A DNA stretch of 17,303 nt. Source: Cyanobacteriota bacterium. Lineage in GTDB: Bacteria; Cyanobacteriota; Cyanobacteriia; Leptolyngbyales; Leptolyngbyaceae. Below, one piece after another: positions 5,805 to 13,972 of the stretch. Position 1 is the stretch's first letter; the number at the start of each line of letters is the position of its first letter. Made by a program: the position numbers and the translations under genes. A model generated the notes under the pieces. The model did no database searches, was not told where the DNA came from, and was given only the letters and a program-made list of their open reading frames with translations. The DNA is taken from positions 1 to 17,303 of the forward strand of contig JAIXVO010000351.1 of the NCBI GenBank assembly GCA_027482985.1. The letters run 5' to 3'.

Positions 5805-8252
5805 TTAGAACTTTTCTGCCTCCGCGATTTCGAGCATGGTTTTGAGGACAGAATCCGGGTTGAGGCTGATGGAGTTAATCCCCTGTTCGACCAGGAAGCG
5901 GGCGAATTCGGGGTAATCGCTGGGTGCCTGCCCACAGATGCCAATCTTACGTTGCTTGATTTTGGCAGTTTGAATCACCTGTTTGATCATCCGTTTGACG
6001 GCATGATTACGTTCATCAAACAACCGGGCGACGAGGGCGGAATCGCGATCCAATCCTAGTGTGAGTTGGGTCAGGTCATTGGAGCCGATGGAGAAGCCAT
6101 CGAAGACTTCACTGAATTCGTCCGCCAGGATGACGTTGCTGGGCAGTTCGCACATCACGTAGACTTGTAAGCCGTTTTCGCCCCGGTGCAGCCCGTTTTT
6201 CGCCATTTCTGCTAGCACCTGGCGACCTTCGTCGGGGGTGCGACAGAACGGAATCATCAGGATGACGTTGGTTAAGCCCATGTCGTCCCGCACCCGTTTC
6301 ATGGCTTCACATTCCAGGGCAAACCCTTCGCGATAGTTGTCATCGTAGTAGCGAGAGGCTCCCCGCCAGCCGATCATCGGGTTTTCTTCGGTGGGTTCAA
6401 ACTCTTTGCCGCCGAGTAAGTTGGCATACTCGTTACTCTTGAAGTCCGACATGCGGACGATCACGGGTTTGGGATAGAAGGCAGCCGCGATCGCGCCCAC
6501 GCCTTTCGCCAGCTTATCGACAAAGTACTCAGGTTTGCTGTCATAGTGCCTCGTTAAGTCTGCCAACTTATAATGAGCTAGTTCATCTGTGAGGCGATCG
6601 TAGTGAATTAAAGCCAACGGATGAGCTTGAATTTGATTGGCGATGATGAATTCTAAGCGGGCTAAACCCACCCCATCATTGGGAATGGTGGCGAGGCTGA
6701 AGGCTTCATCCGGATTCCCGACATTCATCATGATTTGGGTGCGAGTGCGGGGCAAATTATCCAATGCCACTTCCCGAATTTCAAACGGAATTAAGCCATC
6801 GTAGACTTTACCATCTTCCCCTTCACAACAGGATACGGTGATGTCCTGTCCGGTATGCATCAGATCCGTGGCATTGCCGCACCCGACGATCGCCGGAATT
6901 CCCATCTCCCGCGCAATGATCGCCGCATGGCAATTGCGACCACCGCGATTGGTGACGATCGCGCTGGCTTTTTTCATGATCGGTTCCCAGTCGGGATCGG
7001 TGCGGCTGGTGACCAGGACTTCTCCCGGCTTAAATTCGTTAATCCGGTTGACATCCAAAATCACTTTCGCAGTACCCTGTCCTACCATTTCGCCTACGGC
7101 TCGTCCCACGGTGAGGACGGTGGCGTGTTGTTGAGCGCCATTCAAACTGTAGGATTTGAGGACATTGCCGACTTTTTGCGATTGCACCGTTTCGGGCCGC
7201 GCCTGGACGATGAACAGCTCACCCGTAATCCCATCTTTCGCCCACTCCATATCCATCGGCGTGTAGGTGCCGCGCACTTGGGTGTAGTGGTCTTCAATCA
7301 GGCAAGCCCAGCGCGCCAGTTGCAGCACTTCCTCGTCGGTGATGGCATACAGTTGGCGATCGCAGGGCGGCACAGTGATATTCTTCGTCAGCTTCGACCC
7401 GCCCACGTCATACACCATTTTGATTTCTTTCGTCCCCAACCGTTTGCGCACAATGGGCCGGAACCCCTGTTTCAACGTTGGTTTGAAGACAAAGTACTCA
7501 TCGGGGTTGACGGCTCCCTGGACAACGTTTTCCCCCAATCCGTAGGCGGCAGTGACGAAGGCGACATCTTTACAGCCGGTTTCAGTGTCAATCGAGAACA
7601 TCACGCCAGATGCCGCCAGATCGGAGCGCACCATTTTTTGCACGCCGACGGAGAGGGCAATCGTGAAGTGGTCGAAGCCCCGCTGGTGACGGTAGGAAAT
7701 GGCGCGATCGGTAAAGATGGAGGCAAAGCAACGATGGCAGGCATCCAGCACACCCGGTAACCCGTGGACATTGAGGTAGGTTTCCTGCTGTCCCGCAAAA
7801 CTAGCATCCGGCAGGTCTTCGGCGGTGGCACTCGATCGCACCGCCACATCCGTATCTTCGCCATATTGGGCACACAAGCGGGCATACCCAGCGGCGATCG
7901 CGTCTTGAAGTGGCTGCGGGAAGGGCGTTTGTAACATCAGCGATCGAGCTTGCTGCCCAACGGCTTGCAAACTCAGGACATTATCCACGTCCAGTTGCGC
8001 GAAGAGTTGCCGTAATTGGTGCTCCAGTTCGGCGGATTCGATGAAGTAACGATAGGCGTAAGCGGTAGTCGCAAAGCCATTGGGCACGTTAACGCCCTGC
8101 GAGGCTAATTGCTGGATCATTTCCCCCAGAGAGGCGTTTTTGCCTCCCACAATGGGAACATCCGCAATCCCCACTTGATTAAATTCCAACACTAAAGCTT
8201 GATCTTGAATCGCTTTGAATTCGGTTGAGGTTTCAGTCGGTGTGCTCACCAT
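5805..8252 (-). CDS. ppsA: Phosphoenolpyruvate synthase
   Basis: An 815-residue cytosolic enzyme converting pyruvate, ATP and water to phosphoenolpyruvate, AMP and phosphate, the gluconeogenic step opposing pyruvate kinase. Domains in order: N-terminal ATP-grasp-like nucleotide-binding domain with VGGKNASLGEM near residue 35 and VRSSATAEDLPDASFAGQQE at 139-158; the swivelling phosphohistidine domain with NRGGRNCHAAIIAREMG (catalytic H442); and the C-terminal PEP/pyruvate barrel with the GSNDLTQLTLGLDRD block and GICGQAPSDYPEFA (catalytic C773). All signatures are intact and length fits the family. ATG at 8252 is chosen because a GGAGGG Shine-Dalgarno lies 7 bases upstream; the in-frame ATG at 8276 would put that Shine-Dalgarno inside the coding region. 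It is divergent from the methylglyoxal synthase fusion across about 266 bases. Confidence 0.98.
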   Translation of the reverse strand: MVSTPTETSTEFKAIQDQALVLEFNQVGIADVPIVGGKNASLGEMIQQLASQGVNVPNGFATTAYAYRYFIESAELEHQLRQLFAQLDVDNVLSLQAVGQQARSLMLQTPFPQPLQDAIAAGYARLCAQYGEDTDVAVRSSATAEDLPDASFAGQQETYLNVHGLPGVLDACHRCFASIFTDRAISYRHQRGFDHFTIALSVGVQKMVRSDLAASGVMFSIDTETGCKDVAFVTAAYGLGENVVQGAVNPDEYFVFKPTLKQGFRPIVRKRLGTKEIKMVYDVGGSKLTKNITVPPCDRQLYAITDEEVLQLARWACLIEDHYTQVRGTYTPMDMEWAKDGITGELFIVQARPETVQSQKVGNVLKSYSLNGAQQHATVLTVGRAVGEMVGQGTAKVILDVNRINEFKPGEVLVTSRTDPDWEPIMKKASAIVTNRGGRNCHAAIIAREMGIPAIVGCGNATDLMHTGQDITVSCCEGEDGKVYDGLIPFEIREVALDNLPRTRTQIMMNVGNPDEAFSLATIPNDGVGLARLEFIIANQIQAHPLALIHYDRLTDELAHYKLADLTRHYDSKPEYFVDKLAKGVGAIAAAFYPKPVIVRMSDFKSNEYANLLGGKEFEPTEENPMIGWRGASRYYDDNYREGFALECEAMKRVRDDMGLTNVILMIPFCRTPDEGRQVLAEMAKNGLHRGENGLQVYVMCELPSNVILADEFSEVFDGFSIGSNDLTQLTLGLDRDSALVARLFDERNHAVKRMIKQVIQTAKIKQRKIGICGQAPSDYPEFARFLVEQGINSISLNPDSVLKTMLEIAEAEKF

Positions 8253-8518
8253 AATGTTTCCCTCCAAGTCCAGCATTTTAAAGAGTGGGACAACTCATTC
8301 AACCCACGAGACAGTTACGATCTATGTCCCACACCTTTAGTGTCTGAGAAATCCTGGAAATTAGTAAGGAACGTTACAGTTCTTCTTGGAATGCGTGACG
8401 TAATGCTGGTTTTTCTACCGTTTGTCGGACTGCAAGTTTCAGAAAATTGCTTTAAGATACGGAGATTCTCAAATTAGCCTGTCTCCAGACAGTATCATTC
8501 CTTCACGCGGCGGCCTCC

Positions 8519-9802
8519 ATGCTTTCTACTATTGCTCTGATTGCTCACGATTCTCAAAAAGACCAGATTGCCGACTTTGCGGTGACTCATGCGCCCGTGT
8601 TGTCGCGCTATCGGTTGATTGCCACGGGCACTACGGGACAACGAATTCAGGATGCGACAGGATTGGCGATCGACAAAATGCTGTCGGGGCCACGCGGGGG
8701 CGACACGCAGATTGCCGCCGAGATTTGCCAGGGACACGTAATCGCCGTCATTTTTCTGGTCGATCCGCTCTATGCTCAACCCCACGAGCCGGATATTCAA
8801 GCTTTACTGCGAATTTGTAATGTGTATGATGTGGCGCTGGCGACGAATCGCAGCACGGCGGAGGCCGTCATCCAAAAGCTGGCAAACAGCTTGGTGGCGC
8901 ATTTGATCTTTAACCCAGTGGCGGGACAGGGCAATGCGGAACAAGAGCTAACGCTGATTCAGCAATTGTTACAACCCCATATGTCGCTCCACATTCACGA
9001 AACGACAGCCGAGACGAATCCGAAGGAACTGGTAGAGATGGCCTTGGAGCAGGGAGCCGATCTGGTGATTGCCTCTGGCGGCGATGGTACGATTTCGGCA
9101 GTCGCCGGAGCCTTAATTGGAACTGGAATTCCGCTGGGGATTATTCCGCGCGGCACAGCGAATGCGTTTGCAGTGGCCTTGGGTATTCCCCGCTTACTGC
9201 CTGTTCGGAATGCCTGCCAGGTGATCTTGGCGGGCCAGAAACGGCAAGTAGATGCGGCTCGGTGTAATGGGATTCCCATGATTTTGCTGGTGGGGATTGG
9301 CTATGAAGCGGAGATGGTGGATCTGGCTAGTCGCGAATTGAAAGAACAGTGGGGCGTGATGGCTTACTTAATGGCGGGCTGGCAAATACTGGATGATCAG
9401 GATCAGTTTCAGGCAGAAATTGAAGCGAATGGAGAGGTGTATGAGTTGCAAGCGGCGGCAATCACGGTGGCGAATGCGGCTCCGCCCACATCAGTTTTAG
9501 CGCAGGGAGCGGGGGAAGTGATTTATGATGATGGGTTGCTGGATGTGACGATCGCAGCGGCAGAAACCAAAGTCCAGGCCATTACTACCATGTTACGGAT
9601 GTGGGGAGCGGCGATGGTGCGATCGGGCAATCAGCAACAAAATGTGGTGCATGCCCGTGCCCAAACCGTCACGATTACGACCGAGCCACCGCAAAAAGTG
9701 GTAGTGGATGGAGAGGTGATTGGGATGACACCCGTGAAGGTGGAATGTATTCCCGACGGGTTGACGGTATTCACACCCACTGCTGGGACTTCCACCAATT
9801 AG
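8519..9802 (+). CDS. Methylglyoxal synthase fused to a DagK/YegS-type lipid kinase domain
   Basis: A 427-residue two-domain protein. Residues 1-122 match methylglyoxal synthase (dihydroxyacetone phosphate to methylglyoxal plus phosphate): H10-D11 in LIAHD, GTTG (37-40), SGPRGGD (56-62, catalytic Asp D62), DPLYAQPHEPDIQALLR with H89 and D91, and ATNRSTA. These correspond to E. coli MgsA H19, D20, D71, H98 and D101. Residues about 125-420 match the diacylglycerol-kinase catalytic/YegS-BmrU family: FNPVAGQGNAE, the nucleotide-binding ASGGDGT (185-191), PRGTANAFA (210-218), and the YDDGLLDV and VVVDGE motifs. Both halves keep their key residues. The lipid or other phosphate acceptor is unknown. 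No good Shine-Dalgarno precedes the ATG at 8519. The stop codon overlaps that of the convergent kinase gene. Confidence 0.93.
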   Translation: MLSTIALIAHDSQKDQIADFAVTHAPVLSRYRLIATGTTGQRIQDATGLAIDKMLSGPRGGDTQIAAEICQGHVIAVIFLVDPLYAQPHEPDIQALLRICNVYDVALATNRSTAEAVIQKLANSLVAHLIFNPVAGQGNAEQELTLIQQLLQPHMSLHIHETTAETNPKELVEMALEQGADLVIASGGDGTISAVAGALIGTGIPLGIIPRGTANAFAVALGIPRLLPVRNACQVILAGQKRQVDAARCNGIPMILLVGIGYEAEMVDLASRELKEQWGVMAYLMAGWQILDDQDQFQAEIEANGEVYELQAAAITVANAAPPTSVLAQGAGEVIYDDGLLDVTIAAAETKVQAITTMLRMWGAAMVRSGNQQQNVVHARAQTVTITTEPPQKVVVDGEVIGMTPVKVECIPDGLTVFTPTAGTSTN

Positions 9803-11586
9803 GGTTTGATCAGGTAGCGTTCGGCGCGACGGTAGCGGGACACTTGCCGTACATGGGACAGGATTTGATAAATCAACAGTCCGGCCAAGGTGCCGCCTGT
9901 CGCGAGTAGGCTGACAAGCAGCCAGGGATTGAAGAAGCCAACAATTTGAGCGATCGCGATCAGACTGCCACAAGCGACGGTGGTCAGCGTGACACTGATC
10001 GCAAACCGCCGACTACAGTGTTTGAAGGTGAAAAACTCCGCGATCGCCCCGACCAATGAGCCGGTGGTCGCGGCGATGATTAACCCAACCACAGCACCGA
10101 TGATGGATGCGGCGGAACCAAAGGTCGGGGTAAGGGTCGACAGGGCGCTGGCATCTAAGCCCAAAACGAGCCCCATTAGGGTCACCATGACCCCACAGCC
10201 AATCATCGTATTCGCGATCGCTCCCGTGCGCATTCCCAAGCTCGCCAACACGCCAGCCGTCAGTTGCAACCCAATCCCAAGGCCCACCAGCATGAGACTA
10301 TAATAATCTGTCGCGCTACCAGCGAATTCGCCCACAATCCGCACCATCCAGGTGGCAACCCAGGCAACGGGGATGGTGCCCAGCAGCAGTAAGCCAATCA
10401 AGCCATAGGGGGAGCGATATTGGCGGACGGGGAGGGCAGCGGTCTGAACTTTGAGATCCAGGGCGTAGGTTTTGGGTAAGCCGTTGGTATGGAGCAAAAC
10501 TTGCCGCTGAAATAAACTTTCGGCTCGGAGTTTGGTGGTATCCACGGTGATGGTACAAGTGACTTCGTTGCCGACAAAGGTGGCTGGCTCGACAGTGATC
10601 CAGGCATGGTGGTCGGGCGTGTGAGGTGGATCGCTGGTGTGGGCGGCGACTTCCCAGCGACCCTCTAACGGTTGGCGGGTGGCGATCGCGTTTTTCAAGG
10701 CAATGGTGTGGGTGACTTTCGCGCCCATCGCTGGCGCTTTCAGGGTGAGGCTAGCGTGTTCTAATTGCACTTCCGGCAGCGGCGTGACGGGAATCGGGGT
10801 GAGCGCTTCTAAGGCGGCGATCGCGTTAGGAAACCGATCTTTGGGGCGGGGTTCCACCATTTTTTCCAGCCATTTCACCCAGCGCAGGTTAAGTTTGGGC
10901 ACTAGCTGTTTGAAGTGAAAGCGATGATCAATGTCGAGCAGCGTCCCCACATCGACCGATTTAGTCTGGGTCAGCAAGCAAATCAACGTTGCCCCCAGCC
11001 CATATAAATCAGAGGCTTCGGTCAACTCCCGATTAAACAACTGTTCCGGCGGCATAAAGCCCATCGTGCCTTTGACAACGCTACTCACCGCAACTTCGCC
11101 ATCCCCAATCCGAGCAAAGCCAAAATCCACCAAAAACACTTGAATGTCGTCATTCACCAAAATATTTTCCGGTTTGATGTCCCGGTGAATGACGGGCGGG
11201 ATGCGATTCTGCAAATAACTGAGGATCTCAAGCACCGCGATCGCAATTTGCTTCACATCCTCCGGATCAAAACTGCGAGGGACTGACAACGGGACGGCAG
11301 GGATATATTCCTGTACCATGCAAAACCCATCCACCGTTTGAAAAGATTCCCGGTAACGGGGAATGCCGGGATGATTCAAGCCCCGCAAAACCTGAATTTC
11401 TTGCTGATAGCAATCATACTGTGACCAATTATTCCCTACCCTGGCAAATTGGAACTGCTTAATGACGACTTGCTCTCCAGTTCTAATTTGCGTTGCCTGA
11501 TAAGTCACCCGCCCACCGGAGCGGTTAAAACCAATCTCTCTTGTCACCTCGTAGCCGTGGGAAGTGAAATCAGGGAGGGAATTCAT
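9799..11586 (-). CDS. Membrane-anchored Ser/Thr protein kinase
   Basis: A 595-residue Hanks-type kinase with an N-terminal cytoplasmic catalytic domain. Seen: glycine-rich region REIGFNRSGGRVTYQA (16-31, not the canonical GxGxxG spacing), catalytic K43 (VVIKQF), E63 (QQEIQVLRGLNHPGI), VIHRDIKPENIL (132-143), VDFGFAR (153-159) and GTMGFMPPEQ (173-182). A beta-rich segment follows (about 275-385: VTHTIALKN, WITVEPATF, CTITVDTTKL) resembling Ig/Hydin-like folds. After it come several membrane helices (about 395-415, 428-450, 458-477, 490-515, 528-552, 555-575) and a basic tail. The substrate is unknown. The frame continues upstream to 11679, but that extension is not kinase-like; ATG 11586 sits just before the conserved part, and the longer start is possible. 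It is convergent with the MGS fusion, with stop codons overlapping. Confidence 0.9.
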   Translation of the reverse strand: MNSLPDFTSHGYEVTREIGFNRSGGRVTYQATQIRTGEQVVIKQFQFARVGNNWSQYDCYQQEIQVLRGLNHPGIPRYRESFQTVDGFCMVQEYIPAVPLSVPRSFDPEDVKQIAIAVLEILSYLQNRIPPVIHRDIKPENILVNDDIQVFLVDFGFARIGDGEVAVSSVVKGTMGFMPPEQLFNRELTEASDLYGLGATLICLLTQTKSVDVGTLLDIDHRFHFKQLVPKLNLRWVKWLEKMVEPRPKDRFPNAIAALEALTPIPVTPLPEVQLEHASLTLKAPAMGAKVTHTIALKNAIATRQPLEGRWEVAAHTSDPPHTPDHHAWITVEPATFVGNEVTCTITVDTTKLRAESLFQRQVLLHTNGLPKTYALDLKVQTAALPVRQYRSPYGLIGLLLLGTIPVAWVATWMVRIVGEFAGSATDYYSLMLVGLGIGLQLTAGVLASLGMRTGAIANTMIGCGVMVTLMGLVLGLDASALSTLTPTFGSAASIIGAVVGLIIAATTGSLVGAIAEFFTFKHCSRRFAISVTLTTVACGSLIAIAQIVGFFNPWLLVSLLATGGTLAGLLIYQILSHVRQVSRYRRAERYLIKP

Positions 11587-12109
11587 GGGGCTAATCAGTA
11601 TATTTACTGGGTGAATTTTACCCTGTTTTACCGAAAACGCCAATCTAATTACTCGCATTTGACGCAAGTGGGTTGTCATTTATTGAAGGTTTGCTATACT
11701 TTGGGGTAAGCAAGCGCAATGATTGACTCAGCAGGTTTCAATTCAATCGCATCTCAAGTTTTTAGTCATTTTAGACTTGTTTTTTGTGCAAGTTTTTGTT
11801 GTTCTCTTGATTCTCGACTCAGTTCCATCTGACTATTAAGTTGGTATTGCGGTTCTAGCCTTTCGTGTAGGTTGCCGTTAACAGCAGCATAACGTCTCAC
11901 GTCATGGCATTAGCGACCGTAACTCCACACAATCTAATGATAGTCGGACTCACTTGAGCTGCGATCGCCGTGTGTTCCCTGTGCTGAGGGCGATCGTGCT
12001 TTGCCCTGATTAGATTCGGCAATCCACGACAAACGACCGAAGGGTGCGTGGATTTCATGTCGCATCTCTGAATTTGATGATTTGTTTTCTCACAATCACA
12101 GGAGCTTTT
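11587..12109. other. Divergent intergenic region, no confident gene
   Basis: This region separates the kinase gene (-) and the CHRD/RTX gene (+). It is AT-rich near 11740-11800, with T-runs and a weak CAAGT...ACTTG dyad followed by six T, and carries a few HIP1-type sites. Open frames here are short and show no recognisable protein. It should contain both promoters, but no -10/-35 pair is convincing enough to annotate. Confidence 0.6.
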
Positions 12110-13471
12110 ATGGAAGGATTTGATGCTAAACAACAGTCCCATGATCAACTCTTGGGACAAGCCGGTGATACTTCGACCACCACTAGCTTAAACACCGCGA
12201 ATACAGCCTCTAAAGGCACCGTCGCGCCGGATGCCGCGCTCGAACAAGCCTTGAACCAAGCGCTTCCTGCCGATGAACATGAGCACGCTCCCCCAACCAA
12301 CACCAATCCTGCCTTTCACATTGCTTTAGACCAAGTGGCATCACCGCGCAATCTAGATAGCAAGAAAGTTCAGCAGGATGCTAACCTCAGAGACAATATT
12401 GGCACGCGAGGCGATTACCTCAATCCCAGAGGTGGCACGAATACGGTGATTGCATCTGGTGATTCTGACGTGATTCGTGGCACTGGGCGGGGCTTTAATA
12501 CCATCACCACGGGCACTGGTAAAGACACGATTATTTTAGGCAAAGAAACCACCAATCGCATCTTTGATTTTGACCCAGCGAACGATCGCTTTGCCTTAGC
12601 GGGCATCAATCCCAAAAACATTGTGATCGCACAGGGTAAAAATCCCGGCAAAGGAGGATTAGCACAACCGCTAGATTCCGTGAACAACACCCTAATCATT
12701 GACAAGCGATCAGGTCATATTCTCGCGTCACTCACCTTTACCAAGGCAACAGACTTAACTGAGAATCATTTTGTGAAACTCACCCCCGAAGCCAACGCGA
12801 GTCTGAAAGGACTCAAAGAAGAAGGCTTCAAAACGCAGCGCGGGAATGGTCAATTGACCGGAACGCAGGGGCGCGATCGCTTGATTGGCGGTGATGGGGA
12901 TGACTTCCTGTATGTGGGGGATGATGGGGTGAAATTTAATCCTGCCACGGGCAAAGGTGGGACTGAATTCCCCTTCGCGACAGACAGTTCTGGTACGACT
13001 GAACTGAATCTCAACTTACAAAAAGGGGTGCTCAAAGTCAGTGGGAACTATCAAGGGTTTGATGGGTTGCCGCTGTTTAGTCAGGGTGAAACCACAATTG
13101 ACCCGAAAGCCAGAATCCTCAGTGGTGCTGATCCGAAAGCTCTAGTCGATGGCTTTTTGAAGGTGCCGAAGGATGTGGAAGGCAACTTACTCTCAGGGAC
13201 TCATTTACACTTCAGTCCGGCAGGTGACTCGCGTGGCAATTTCGCGGATGCTACCGTAGTTCGTTTCTTTGAAAATACCCCCACCGATGCCAAGTCCGGC
13301 AAGATTACAGGTGAATTTGAACTCAAACCAGAGGAACAAGCCGCTTTGCTGGCTGGCAACTTGTATGTGAATCTGCACACCAACATTGATGGCGATGGCG
13401 ATGGCAGAGCGGGTTTCCCTACGGGTGAAAATCGCATCAACCTGAATCGCAACGTGGTGCAATTCGTGTAG
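12110..13471 (+). CDS. CHRD-domain protein with RTX-like calcium-binding repeats
   Basis: A 453-residue, probably secreted protein without an N-terminal signal peptide. Seen: a polar Thr/Ala-rich start (1-100); an RTX-like segment GGTNTVIASGDSDVIRG..NTITTGTGKDTIILG (108-144), followed by IFDFDPANDRFALAG as in many cyanobacterial RTX proteins; and a second RTX repeat LTGTQGRDRLIGGDGDDFLYVGDDG (249-273). The C-terminal CHRD domain (about 295-453) has SGTHLHFSPAGDSRG and LYVNLHTNIDGDGDGRAGFPTGE. RTX repeats bind calcium and are typical of substrates of type I secretion; CHRD is a beta-domain first described in chordin, with unknown function in bacteria. ATG 12110 is chosen for its AGGAG Shine-Dalgarno; an in-frame ATG at 12044 exists without one. 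Transcription may end at the hairpin 13857-13894. Confidence 0.88.
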   Translation: MEGFDAKQQSHDQLLGQAGDTSTTTSLNTANTASKGTVAPDAALEQALNQALPADEHEHAPPTNTNPAFHIALDQVASPRNLDSKKVQQDANLRDNIGTRGDYLNPRGGTNTVIASGDSDVIRGTGRGFNTITTGTGKDTIILGKETTNRIFDFDPANDRFALAGINPKNIVIAQGKNPGKGGLAQPLDSVNNTLIIDKRSGHILASLTFTKATDLTENHFVKLTPEANASLKGLKEEGFKTQRGNGQLTGTQGRDRLIGGDGDDFLYVGDDGVKFNPATGKGGTEFPFATDSSGTTELNLNLQKGVLKVSGNYQGFDGLPLFSQGETTIDPKARILSGADPKALVDGFLKVPKDVEGNLLSGTHLHFSPAGDSRGNFADATVVRFFENTPTDAKSGKITGEFELKPEEQAALLAGNLYVNLHTNIDGDGDGRAGFPTGENRINLNRNVVQFV

Positions 13472-13478
13472 CCACATC

Positions 13479-13788
13479 AAATACCGCAAAGAGAGGGCGA
13501 ATCACCATTTGCCCCTACCCCATCAATGGTTTGTAGGGGCGAATGGTCATCATGCGCTTCAACTTAAGCTGGAACTTTGGCTGTAAAGGGCTTTCAGTCC
13601 GCCCTCATCCCCCACCCCCTTCTCCCAAAATGGGAGAAGGGGAGCCGGAACTCCTTCCCCTCGCCCATTTTGGGAGAGGGGAACACAAGGGGTGAGGGCT
13701 TAAACCATTGCGTGTCAGCGCTTTTTGCTTAAGTTGAAGCCAGTAATGGTCATTCGCCCATTGGGACATGATTTTTCTGCAAATCCCT
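13479..13788. repeat. Dispersed palindromic element, copy split by an insertion
   Basis: The left part (13479-13550) and right part (13745-13788) together match the intact element at 2355-2463. Removing 13551-13744 and one copy of AATGGTCAT restores a clean palindromic core (GGGCGAATG, GT, CATTCGCCC) and an element of about 107 bp. It begins 8 bases after the stop codon of the CHRD/RTX gene. Confidence 0.85.
13551..13744. mobile_element. 194-bp MITE-like insertion with 9-bp target duplication
   Basis: Flanked on both sides by the identical 9-mer AATGGTCAT (13542-13550 and 13745-13753). Just inside the ends are perfect 14-bp inverted repeats, GCTTCAACTTAAGC at 13556-13569 and its complement at 13727-13740. 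The outermost 4-5 bases are imperfectly complementary. The interior (13601-13699) is a long imperfect inverted repeat: CCCTCA...TCTCCCAAAATGGG against CCCATTTTGGGAGAGGGG...TGAGGG, a palindrome type often seen in cyanobacterial genomes. There is no coding capacity, so movement would need a transposase supplied in trans. Confidence 0.85.
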
Positions 13789-13856
13789 AATCACAAATCC
13801 CTCACTCCGTTAGCGACAGCATCACGCACCACAGCCAGAATCCTGCTACACGAGTG

Positions 13857-13894
13857 AGCCTGTTGAGTCTCGATCCTGCCTCAACAGGCTTTTT
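13857..13894 (+). terminator. Intrinsic terminator downstream of the CHRD/RTX gene and element
   Basis: AGCCTGTTGAG pairs perfectly with CTCAACAGGCT (11 pairs) around a 12-base loop, followed by TTTTT on the plus strand. It lies 386 bases after the CHRD/RTX stop codon, behind the nested repeat element, and 79 bases before the DUF2808 gene. It probably insulates that gene from upstream transcription. Confidence 0.88.
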
Positions 13895-13972
13895 AAGTGA
13901 ACAGTCATTTTTGGATCATGGTGTAGTGCTTCGCTTGTTAACCAAGACCATCCAATTTTCTGGAGAGTTGCC

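Noticed and set aside
6855..7760. 301-residue plus-strand open frame
   Set aside because: It lies wholly antisense inside ppsA, has no family motif, and its composition mirrors the GC-rich complementary codons.
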